Part shown: piece by piece, positions 1 through 6,360 of the stretch
Numbering within the stretch: the stretch's first letter is position 1
Layout: the number at the start of each line of letters is the position of its first letter
From: Acidobacteriaceae bacterium
GTDB lineage: Bacteria > Acidobacteriota > Terriglobia > Terriglobales > SbA1
Length of the DNA stretch: 14,744 bases
Assembly (NCBI GenBank): GCA_003136335.1
Contig: PLEA01000504.1
Location: 1 to 14,744 of the forward strand
Direction of reading: 5' to 3'
Notes under the pieces: generated by a model
What the model was told of the DNA's origin: nothing
What the model saw: the letters and a program-made list of their open reading frames with translations, nothing else
Database searches by the model: none
Position numbers and translations under genes: made by a program

Positions 1-6
1 ATCTCG

Positions 7-1917
7 TTGAGCGGAATCGTCGCACTTTTTCATCTCGATGGCCGGCCAGCAGAGCTGGCAACTCTAGAGCGACTCGTTCGTCCCATCCGTCACCGCGCCG
101 TAGGTGGACTAAAGCTCTTGCTTGAGGGCCCGGGCGGCCTTGCCCATCTGCATTTGCAAAATACTCCCACTTCATGCAACGAGGTGCAGCCCGCTGGTTG
201 CCCGCAGGGATTGGCGATTTCTTTCGATGGCCGGCTGGACAATCGCGAGGAGCTCATAAGCAAATTACCCGGAACATTGGCGCTTGAGCTACAGAACCTT
301 TCCGATGCCGCCTGTGCTCTGGCAGCCTATCGTGAATTTGGAGAATCTTTCGCCCAGCACCTTAAAGGCGATTTCGCGATCGCGATTGTTGATGGTGCGC
401 AACAGAAGCTTCTGCTGGCGCGCGACATCATGGGAATTTGCCCTCTTTACTATTGTCAGACCCAGAAGACCTTCCTGGCCGCTTCGGAAATCAAGAGCAT
501 TTTGGCCTATCCCGGATTTCAAACCCGGCCCGATGACGACGCTTTGGCTGACCTACTGCTGGGCGGCGATCCCTATGAAAGGGAGCGCACCTGCTTTGCC
601 GGGGTTTCTAGGGTTTTGCCGGGTCACACGCTGGTTGTGACTCCTGAAAAAATACGATCATTCCAGCATTGGGACTTCGACACGACTCGGCAAATACGGT
701 GTGCCTCGATCGAGGAATATGCCGAGAGACTTCGTTCTCTATTCGCGCAAGCTGTGAAGCGGCGCCTACGTTCTTCCCATCCGGTGGCAGTGATGGTCAG
801 TGGAGGCCTGGATTCCTCCGCGATTCTGTGTCAGGCCGAACGGCTGAAGAGGGCGGGAGCAAGCGTTGCGCCTTGCATCGGTATCTCGATGACCTTTCCG
901 CAGAGTACGGATGCGGATGAGAAGCAATACCTCAATGAGATCGAAACCTGCTACGAAATCAGTATTCGAAAGGTAGCGTTTTCACGACTGCGGTTTGTGG
1001 ACAATGAGAAGGCGATATGGAATTCGGAGTTGCCACAGCTTGAGTGGGATGCCAGATCCGAACTCCAGCGCATTGCAGATCAAATCGGGTGCCGTGTCGT
1101 ATTGGACGGCTATTATGGTGACCAGATGCTGGCAAACGCGGGCTACCTTGTTGATTTGGCCCGCAACTTCAGGTGGCTTCAGCTGAGGCGCGATTTTGCG
1201 GAATGGGGCCGCTGGATGGCTGAGGTAGATCCGGGCGTTATGAAGCAAGAGCTCCGGTGGATTCTGTCGCGTGGATTAGTTCCTTACAAGCTCGTGCGCA
1301 CAGCCCGCCGCCTTATGGGCATTCCAGAGTCGCGGCAGCCGGCATGGTACGCTCGGCCATTCCGGGAGCGCGCTTTCCGACGCTATGTTGCTTCCGGGCG
1401 CGTACCTCAGCGCTTCGCTAGTCATTATGCGAAGACATGCTATGAATTCCTGATTGCGAGAACGCGGCTGAACGTCGTCGAGACGGGCAACAAGACCGGT
1501 GCACTGGCGCTCGAAAAAGCTTACCCTTTTATGGACACCGACCTAATCGAATTCCTTCTGGCAGTACCGGGCCACGTCGTCAATTGGAAGGGAGTGCCGA
1601 AAGGATTATTCCGAGAGGCGATGAAAGGCGTCCTGCCGGAGTCCATTAGACTGAGAAATTGGAAGGGCGATTTTACCGCTCTGAACAACGACGCGGTCGC
1701 AAGCGACTACGCAAAATTCCAGAGGTACTTAGGACCCGCCTGCTGCGCGGTCACGAATGGCTACCTGGACCCGATGGGTGTGCAAAGCGCGTTCCCAAAC
1801 CGGAAGTTCGATCGAAATAACAGCCTCCCGGCGGTGCAGGTGACTGCAGCCGTTGCCCTCCAGTTGTGGTTACGAGTTTTTTGGGGAGACAAAGAATTTG
1901 GTTCCCATACTGCATGA
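7..1917 (+). CDS. Asparagine synthetase-like lasso peptide macrolactam synthetase (C protein)
   Basis: Predicted ATP-dependent amide-forming enzyme of the AsnB family. In lasso systems this protein adenylates an Asp/Glu side chain and joins it to the core N-terminus. The 636-residue protein has an N-terminal class II glutamine amidotransferase fold (MSGIV start, FDGRLDNREE near 73-82, GDFAIAIVDG near 121-130). A synthetase domain follows, with the PPi-loop SGGLDSS at 265-271, a LDGYYGD segment near 366-372, and a C-terminal YPFMDTDLIEF/LREAMKG-type region. The amidotransferase nucleophile Cys2 is Ser, as expected if ammonia is not used; known lasso C proteins are often degenerate here. The start is TTG, chosen because M-S-G-I aligns with the family's M-C-G-I. 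Only 6 nt precede it, so its ribosome binding site is outside the window. The next gene encodes a lasso-type leader, and B1/B2 genes lie opposite, which supports this role over ordinary asparagine synthesis. Confidence 0.88.
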   Translation: MSGIVALFHLDGRPAELATLERLVRPIRHRAVGGLKLLLEGPGGLAHLHLQNTPTSCNEVQPAGCPQGLAISFDGRLDNREELISKLPGTLALELQNLSDAACALAAYREFGESFAQHLKGDFAIAIVDGAQQKLLLARDIMGICPLYYCQTQKTFLAASEIKSILAYPGFQTRPDDDALADLLLGGDPYERERTCFAGVSRVLPGHTLVVTPEKIRSFQHWDFDTTRQIRCASIEEYAERLRSLFAQAVKRRLRSSHPVAVMVSGGLDSSAILCQAERLKRAGASVAPCIGISMTFPQSTDADEKQYLNEIETCYEISIRKVAFSRLRFVDNEKAIWNSELPQLEWDARSELQRIADQIGCRVVLDGYYGDQMLANAGYLVDLARNFRWLQLRRDFAEWGRWMAEVDPGVMKQELRWILSRGLVPYKLVRTARRLMGIPESRQPAWYARPFRERAFRRYVASGRVPQRFASHYAKTCYEFLIARTRLNVVETGNKTGALALEKAYPFMDTDLIEFLLAVPGHVVNWKGVPKGLFREAMKGVLPESIRLRNWKGDFTALNNDAVASDYAKFQRYLGPACCAVTNGYLDPMGVQSAFPNRKFDRNNSLPAVQVTAAVALQLWLRVFWGDKEFGSHTA

Positions 1918-1948
1918 ATTTGTTGATAATGAGCGAAGAGATTTGTCT

Positions 1949-2377
1949 ATGAAGAAGGTTGTCAGTCTGCCATCACGGGGAAATGAAGCAGGCAAGAAGA
2001 AATACCAATGTCCGCAGCTGGTCTGTTATGGCAATGTCGTTCAGCTAACCAGGGGCGGGGGCGGCAACGGGCTGGACTCCGATGGCCAACACACAAAACA
2101 CTGCTGGATAGCTGAAGTCATTTACGGAGTTGATGCTCCTCGCACCCAACTAGTACGTGCCTGGTTGAGCGAATGCTATGAACGACGCGAGCCTTGGAGC
2201 CTGGTCGTGTTGCCGCTCTATCGCCGCTTCGGACAGCGCATAGCGGTTTTCCTGCGCAGATGCCCAGTTTTCAAGAGCGCGTTCCGTCCGCTGTTTGATC
2301 TGGGTGTCAGGCGGGCGCATCGGGATCGCGCTGCTGCGCTGCTCGCTACGGTGGGAGCAGCGAACGCGGCTGTTTAG
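1949..2377 (+). CDS. Lasso-leader precursor fused to a CFI-box-like C-terminal domain
   Basis: A 142-residue protein starting at ATG 31 nt after the synthetase gene, with a GAAGAG-like ribosome binding site 8 nt upstream (1935-1940). Residues 19-34 (YQCPQLVCYGNVVQLT) match the lasso leader pattern YxxPxLxxxGxxxxLT bound by B1 proteins. T34 is in the usual penultimate leader position, so cleavage after R35 would expose G36. The next residues, GGGGNGLDSD, place Asp at core position 8 (D43) and again at 10 (D45), fitting a Gly1-Asp8 macrolactam. Normal lasso cores are about 15-25 residues; here the frame continues to residue 142. From C52 it reads CWIAEVIYG, then AP, LVRAWL, a YRRFGQRIA segment (91-99) and RPLFDLGVRRA. 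This order resembles the CFI-box-CTERM domain (consensus near CFIATAAYG, then LR, then a YY/SPP/A helix). The leader is seen directly; the CFI-box relationship and the fate of the tail are inference. No transmembrane segment is obvious. Confidence 0.8.
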   Translation: MKKVVSLPSRGNEAGKKKYQCPQLVCYGNVVQLTRGGGGNGLDSDGQHTKHCWIAEVIYGVDAPRTQLVRAWLSECYERREPWSLVVLPLYRRFGQRIAVFLRRCPVFKSAFRPLFDLGVRRAHRDRAAALLATVGAANAAV

Positions 2378-2419
2378 CGTTTGGCGCAAGAAATCTCGAA
2401 AAGACCCCCGATACTACCC

Positions 2420-2869
2420 TCACGTTCTTGGCAGCTCAAGCTTTCCGACACCGGGTACAATCTTCGGCAATTCTACATACTGATTCCCAGTGTTGCCCAT
2501 CACCACTAACCCCTCACACTCCACCCAGGCATGTGCCTCAAGATTCGACGATTTTTTCAAGACCCCTATCTTGATTTCGGCTGCATACCCGAGGCGATTT
2601 AGCATGGCGCAGACCACCTGCGCTTTCACCAAGCATGTAGCACCCGGGATAAAGCGGGCTGTCACCTCCACGGCGCGGCAGATCTCTTCGGACGAGAGGT
2701 CAGGTCGGCGCGGTTGCGATAAGACGTGATGCGCTCGCATCAAGAATTGCGCACGGCGGGGCAGCGGCAAAAACCTGATCACCGTAACCATCCCTAGTCT
2801 TACGAAAGCCTCGGCCAGCAACCACTTAAATCGCAGCGGGCTGGCCAACAACTTATGCAGCCGCCGCAT
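2420..2869 (-). CDS. Lasso peptide leader peptidase B2 (transglutaminase-like)
   Basis: Predicted cysteine protease that removes the leader from the lasso precursor together with B1. The protein is 149 residues, the usual size of a stand-alone B2 protein. It has a basic N-terminal helical part and a transglutaminase-like core with GATCLVKA (catalytic C79) and AHAWVE (catalytic H113) spaced as in the family. The third acidic residue of the triad is not clear; VVMGNTG follows the His motif. An open frame extends upstream to 2974, but residues there read as low-complexity antisense-type sequence. ATG at 2869 gives a normal B2 start (MRRLHKLL) and a 17-nt overlap with the end of the B1 gene, suggesting translational coupling. 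The gene converges on the precursor gene with 42 nt between stops. Confidence 0.87.
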   Translation of the reverse strand: MRRLHKLLASPLRFKWLLAEAFVRLGMVTVIRFLPLPRRAQFLMRAHHVLSQPRRPDLSSEEICRAVEVTARFIPGATCLVKAQVVCAMLNRLGYAAEIKIGVLKKSSNLEAHAWVECEGLVVMGNTGNQYVELPKIVPGVGKLELPRT

Positions 2870-3167
2870 CGCGAACCTCAACCAAGCCTTTTTCGGAGAG
2901 TTGTCCAAGCAGCGTGGACAGATCGCGCTCGCATTGCTCGCTGGAAACCTCGTAGTCGCGCAGGATCGCGTCACGAATTTCTTGCACCTTTCGAGGTTGC
3001 TGAATCTGATTCCAGATCAACGTCCCAACTTCGTCGAGTCCGAAGTACAGGCCCTTGTTGAACTGCAGGATGACCGTCTCCGCGTCCACTTGGCAGGAAA
3101 CCTGCGACTTAATCGCTACCACGACGGAATCTCTTGAGATCGTCATTTTACGAATCGAGGCAATCAT
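2853..3167 (-). CDS. PqqD-like lasso leader-recognition protein B1
   Basis: Predicted RiPP recognition element (PqqD family) that binds the precursor leader and presents it to the B2 peptidase. The 104-residue product shows the family layout: a beta-rich N-terminus (VVVAIKSQVSCQVDAETVILQF), then YFGLDEVGTLIWNQI, a helix with VQEIRDAILRDYEVS, and a final helix DLSTLLGQLSEKGLVEV. The stop falls inside the start of the B2 gene, so the two form an operon. Two starts are possible: ATG at 3167 or ATG at 3146, which would shorten it by 7 residues and align better with typical PqqD starts. Neither has a convincing Shine-Dalgarno sequence. A weak TATATT box (plus-strand 3211-3216) lies about 44 nt upstream of the longer start, without a good -35. 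Confidence 0.88.
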   Translation of the reverse strand: MIASIRKMTISRDSVVVAIKSQVSCQVDAETVILQFNKGLYFGLDEVGTLIWNQIQQPRKVQEIRDAILRDYEVSSEQCERDLSTLLGQLSEKGLVEVRDAAAA

Positions 3168-3544
3168 TTTGATCAGTTTAACGGACGCGAGCCCAGCTCA
3201 AAACGACTGGAATATACATCAACAATTCCTCCAGTCTCCACCAGAACCAAACTTTCCGGCGCCGGTGTACTCATCCGGGAGGTAAAGTCTCAATTCCGGT
3301 CCGCGCGCCAGAAAGCTTTTCCGCCCGCGTGTGCTCAATGGGTAACCAGATCGTTCCCACTGGTCCAAAACCGCTCCTGTGGCTTATTGCCGCGACTACG
3401 CGATATCATTCTGCATGGTACCTAACTTCGCGTCAAGGCTTTATGCGGTAGCCTCAGTGATCACCTTAAAAGCAGCCCGTTGGGAGGTTCGGAGTGGTGT
3501 CCGCCTTCGTTCGGTCTTTCTCTTTTGATTCGATACCAGCCACG
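3168..3544. other. Intergenic region with no recognised gene
   Basis: This stretch separates the lasso B1 gene from the small CxxC protein gene. Short frames cross it on both strands (for example around 3055-3285 plus and 3441-3767 minus), but their products are Ser/Arg/Pro-rich without family resemblance. No tRNA, strong hairpin or repeat is apparent. It should contain the promoter for the minus-strand B1-B2 operon; the only candidate seen is a TATATT at 3211-3216 (minus strand). Confidence 0.5.
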
Positions 3545-3796
3545 CTATTGGCGTACATGCTCGCGCAACAGTTGGTCGGTTTTGGGATCGAGGAGGCGGA
3601 CGAACGGCAAGTCCCACTGCACCTTCACCATTCGCCCGATCCAGCCCGGTGGTGGGAGCCCTACCTGCGCTTGTTGGCGAAACGTCGCGATCGCATTCAT
3701 GCAAGGGCCCCTGAGTTCGCGCCACTCCGGTCGCGGACTCGCTAGTAGCCGCGCACACCGGGGACATTTTCCCGCCCCTATAGCGATCCCTAGCAT
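3545..3796 (-). CDS. Small hypothetical protein with CxxC motif
   Basis: Candidate 83-residue protein read from ATG at 3796, immediately after the GNAT acetyltransferase gene (11 nt between stop and start). An AAGG-type ribosome binding site sits close upstream, overlapping the end of the GNAT gene. The product begins MLGIAIGAGKCPRCA, giving one CxxC pair (C11, C14) and a further Cys at about residue 32. A segment then reads like real protein: TFRQQAQVGLPPPGWIGRM, VQWDLPFVRLLDP and LLREHVRQ. A single CxxC could be half a zinc knuckle or a redox pair. I do not recognise the family. Competing frames on the plus strand in the same interval are richer in Arg/Ser/Pro and look like shadows. The call rests on spacing, ribosome binding site and amino-acid composition only. 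Confidence 0.42.
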   Translation of the reverse strand: MLGIAIGAGKCPRCARLLASPRPEWRELRGPCMNAIATFRQQAQVGLPPPGWIGRMVKVQWDLPFVRLLDPKTDQLLREHVRQ

Positions 3797-3807
3797 CACC
3801 TGCCTTG

Positions 3808-4422
3808 CTACTGTAAGCGAATCGCTTCCAGCCTCGCCTTTACCTCGGGCCACTCGTTGTCCAGAATGCTGAAATAAACTGTATCCCGCACCCGTCCGCT
3901 CCAGGTGATCACGTGCCGGCGCAGCGTGCCTTCTTCTCTCGCACCGATGCGCAGAATCGCGTTGCGCGACTTCTGGTTCAGCGCATCCGTCTTGAGTTCC
4001 ACCCGAATGCACTTCCACACTTCAAATGCATGCCGCAGCATCAAATATTTTGCCTCGGTATTGATGGGCGTTCGCTGCCACGAGGGTGCGATCCAAGTCG
4101 CCCCGATCTCGACCCGCCGGTTGATGCGGTCAATATTCATGAAGCGAGTGCTGCCGATGGCCCGGTCCGAACTCCGCTCCACCGTGGCAAACACCACGGA
4201 CTCCCCGCGCTCCTGCTCGTCAAACGCCTTGTCGATCAGTCTCTCGAAGTCCTGCGGCGTCTTCATGGAGTAAGGAATCCAGCGGAAGATATCCTCCAGA
4301 TCGTTCTTCGCAACTTCCCAGAAAAGTTTCGCGTGCTCACGGCGAAGCGGTTCCAGACGCACCACGGCGCCTTCCAGCGTCACCGGCAAAACGATGTTCA
4401 GAGGAGCAGCGTCCACATTCAT
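3808..4422 (-). CDS. GNAT family N-acetyltransferase (RimJ/RimL type)
   Basis: Predicted acetyl-CoA-dependent N-acetyltransferase of 204 residues, in the range for RimJ/RimL-like GNATs. Typical elements are the N-terminal VRLEPLRREHAKLFWEVA, FATVERSSDRAIGSTRFMNID, the conserved EIGATWIAPSWQRTPINTEAKYL strand/loop, and a C-terminal VELKTDALNQKSRNAILRIGAREEGTLR region. The last is the family's hallmark (Asn-x-x-Ser-x-x-x-Ile-x-x-x-Gly-x-x-Glu-Gly). The open frame extends 82 codons further upstream, but the start at 4422 is preferred. It has an AAAGGA ribosome binding site on the minus strand (plus-strand 4427-4432), and the upstream extension translates across a degenerate repeat. The substrate cannot be told from sequence; relatives modify protein N-termini or small amines. 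A small CxxC protein gene follows closely and may be co-transcribed. Confidence 0.85.
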   Translation of the reverse strand: MNVDAAPLNIVLPVTLEGAVVRLEPLRREHAKLFWEVAKNDLEDIFRWIPYSMKTPQDFERLIDKAFDEQERGESVVFATVERSSDRAIGSTRFMNIDRINRRVEIGATWIAPSWQRTPINTEAKYLMLRHAFEVWKCIRVELKTDALNQKSRNAILRIGAREEGTLRRHVITWSGRVRDTVYFSILDNEWPEVKARLEAIRLQ

Positions 4423-4471
4423 GCTTTCCTTTCCCAGTGCGGCTCCCCCATCCCTTCGATGGGCTTTATCC

Positions 4472-4516
4472 TCACCTGAGCCGTTCTTCAGGCGCAGGAA
4501 GGATCTCGCGCGCACA
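4472..4516. repeat. Degenerate copy of the GAAGGATCTC-type intergenic repeat
   Basis: The segment carries GCCGTTCTTCAGGCGCAGGA followed by AGGATCTCGCGCGCAC. It closely parallels GCCGTTTTTCAGGCGGAGCG and AAGGATCTCGCGTGCAC in the element at 12373-12498. Only this arm is preserved, and the matching inverted arm is not evident downstream, so it appears to be a decayed or partial copy. Similar sequences are widespread in acidobacterial intergenic DNA (from general knowledge, not searched here). Confidence 0.65.
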
Positions 4517-4583
4517 AATCCACAACCCCTCATTATCTTGCATCTCGCCGCCGTTTCAGGCATCTCACTAGGACGCGGGTACT

Positions 4584-4607
4584 GACGGATGCCGGCGGCA
4601 TTTCGTC
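4584..4607. repeat. Imperfect palindrome upstream of bshC
   Basis: GACG-ATGCCG and CGGCAT-CGTC arms surround a single G, with small bulges. It lies about 120 nt before the bshC start and about 160 nt before the GNAT start. It could be an operator or part of a decayed repeat; nothing else decides. Confidence 0.35.
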
Positions 4608-4713
4608 CGCAATGACTGCCGTTGACTTGCGTGTTGAATAGTAGTTGTTGACTTTGCGATGATCTCACACGTCAAACTAGCGGCCATGCGATCGGCATCT
4701 TACCGACGTTGTC

Positions 4714-4718
4714 AGGAG
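4714..4718 (+). promoter_or_regulatory. Shine-Dalgarno fixing the bshC start
   Basis: AGGAG lies 8 nt before GTG at 4727. It falls inside the longer reading frame that could start at TTG 4709, which argues for the GTG start. Confidence 0.7.
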
Positions 4719-4726
4719 AATCCTCA

Positions 4727-6355
4727 GTGAAGGCGCACTGTCTTCCGTTCTCCGAAATCCCGCATACCACGCGCCTCTTTACCGACTTCCTGGCATACTC
4801 TCCCAAAATTCACCCGTTCTACCCCACACCACCTCATTTCAATGAATGGCTGAAGGAAGAAGCCCCAAAGATTTCCTACGATTCCTCTCGCCGCGAGCGC
4901 GTCACCGCCATCCTTGAACGCCAAAACAAATCCTGGGACGCCTCTCCGCAAACGCTGGCCAATCTCGATCGCCTGCGCAAAGGTGCAACCGCGGTCGTCA
5001 CCGGACAGCAGGTTGCACTCTTCGGCGGACCAATGTTCGCCATCTACAAGGCGCTGACCGCGGTCAAACTCGCAGAAGAGGCAACCGCGGCTGGAGTCAA
5101 TGCCGTTCCTGTTTTTTGGCTGGCAACTTACGATCATGATCTGGCCGAGGTGAACCACCTTTCCATCCCTGGACCGGATGGCGCTCCGCAGGTACTGACC
5201 ACGCCCAGCCACGATGTTCCTGGGGCGCCCGTGAGCGCCGTGCGTCTTGGGGACGAGATTCTTCCTCTCGTCGAACAGGCGGCAAAACTTCTCGGCGATT
5301 CCGAGGTGTTGCAGTTTCTGCGCGAGTCCTACCGTCCCGGTGAATCGCTGGGCACGGCCTTCGCCCGTCTGTATGCCCGCGTCTTCGCGGAGCGGGGTGT
5401 GATTCTGCTCGATGCCTCCGATCCCGAACTCGATCGCGTTGCGGAGCCCGTGTATCGCGCCGCCATTGAACGTGGCGACGAACTGGACGCCGCGCTGCTG
5501 GCGCGCGGCGACGCACTCGAAGCCGTAGGCTATCACCAGCAGGTGAAGGTCACTCCGTCCTCGGTATTGCTCTTCACCCTCCGGCAGGGCGCACGCACTC
5601 CGATTCATCGTCGCGGCAATGGCGGCACCGCGGAATTCGTGATTGGCACCGACTCCGCGGCAGAGAAGCTCTCACAAGCCGAGCTGATCGCCCGCATCCG
5701 TTCCAGTCCAGACCAATTCAGCCCGAACGTCCTGCTTCGACCGATCGTTCAGGATTATCTGCTGCCCACCCTCGCCTACACCGGCGGCGCGGCCGAGACC
5801 GCTTATTTCGCGCAAGCAGGAGCGGTCTATGAGGCTCTTCTCGGTCGCGTCACGCCCATCGTCCCGCGCTTTTCCGCCACCCTGGTGGAGCCGAAGGTGC
5901 AGCGCCTGCTCGAGCGTCACGGAGTCACTGTGCTGGACGTGTTCAGCGGTCCCGAGGCGTTACGCCAGCAACTGGCGGACCACGGACTGCCCAAGGATCT
6001 GCAGGCCGCCTTCGAAGACGCAAGAAAATCCTTGGACTTACACCTGTCCAACGTCAAAGAGAAGCTGCTGAAGCTCGACCGCACGCTGGTCGATGCCGCG
6101 GAAACCGCCCGCTCGAAGATTGAATACCAACTCGAACGTCTCCACTCCCAGGCCGCGCGCGCGGAAGCGCTGAAAAGCGAACTCGTGGCTCGCCACGCAG
6201 ACACTCTCAGTCACGCGCTCTATCCCGACAAGGGCCTGCAGGAACGCGGCATCGGCGGCATCTACTTCCTGGCACGCTACGGCCGCGAATTTCTGCACCA
6301 ACTGCACGACGCCATCCATCCCGATTGCCACGACCACCAACTCCTGGAGTTGTAG
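4727..6355 (+). CDS. bshC: Bacillithiol biosynthesis cysteine-adding enzyme BshC
   Basis: Predicted enzyme of the last step of bacillithiol synthesis, ligating cysteine to glucosaminyl-malate in the cytoplasm. The 542-residue length is normal for BshC/YllA. Family motifs visible are VVTGQQVALFGGPMFAIYKA (around residues 90-109), PVFWLATYDHDLAEVNHLSI (around 128-147), a central LPTLAYTGGAAETAYFAQ segment, and a C-terminal coiled-coil region rich in Leu/Lys/Glu before ERGIGGIYFLARYGREF. I chose GTG at 4727 because AGGAG sits 8 nt upstream; TTG at 4709 would add six residues with no better support. The gene stands alone, diverging from the GNAT gene and converging on the HAD gene. The other bacillithiol genes (bshA, bshB) are not in the window. 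Its presence means the organism probably makes bacillithiol, consistent with Acidobacteriota. Confidence 0.95.
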   Translation: MKAHCLPFSEIPHTTRLFTDFLAYSPKIHPFYPTPPHFNEWLKEEAPKISYDSSRRERVTAILERQNKSWDASPQTLANLDRLRKGATAVVTGQQVALFGGPMFAIYKALTAVKLAEEATAAGVNAVPVFWLATYDHDLAEVNHLSIPGPDGAPQVLTTPSHDVPGAPVSAVRLGDEILPLVEQAAKLLGDSEVLQFLRESYRPGESLGTAFARLYARVFAERGVILLDASDPELDRVAEPVYRAAIERGDELDAALLARGDALEAVGYHQQVKVTPSSVLLFTLRQGARTPIHRRGNGGTAEFVIGTDSAAEKLSQAELIARIRSSPDQFSPNVLLRPIVQDYLLPTLAYTGGAAETAYFAQAGAVYEALLGRVTPIVPRFSATLVEPKVQRLLERHGVTVLDVFSGPEALRQQLADHGLPKDLQAAFEDARKSLDLHLSNVKEKLLKLDRTLVDAAETARSKIEYQLERLHSQAARAEALKSELVARHADTLSHALYPDKGLQERGIGGIYFLARYGREFLHQLHDAIHPDCHDHQLLEL

Positions 6356-6360
6356 TTGTA

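Larger units (their letters stand above)
4423..4726. other. Divergent intergenic region between GNAT and bshC
   Basis: It contains the promoters of two divergent genes but no consensus sigma-70 promoter that I would defend. TTGACT occurs at 4622-4627 and 4648-4653 without a well-placed -10. It also contains a degenerate copy of the palindromic-repeat core (4472-4516) and an imperfect hairpin with ATGCCG/CGGCAT arms (4584-4607). Confidence 0.5.

Noticed and set aside
2054..2130. A frameshift ending the precursor shortly after the core (other frames stop at about 2116 and 2111)
   Set aside because: Both alternative frames do reach a stop soon, giving a normal-length core, but the undisturbed frame reads into a coherent CFI-box-like domain of about 85 residues, which chance would rarely give.
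2870..2974. 35-codon N-terminal extension of the B2 peptidase
   Set aside because: It would lie almost entirely inside the B1 gene and does not resemble B2 N-termini; ATG at 2869 gives standard length and coupling.
4622..4653. Two TTGACT boxes as -35 elements for bshC
   Set aside because: No acceptable -10 hexamer lies 16-18 nt downstream of either one.
4423..4668. N-terminal extension of the GNAT gene
   Set aside because: It translates through a degenerate intergenic repeat, and a good ribosome binding site precedes the ATG at 4422.
4724..5608. 294-codon minus-strand frame opposite bshC
   Set aside because: Antisense shadow of BshC; composition without domain features.
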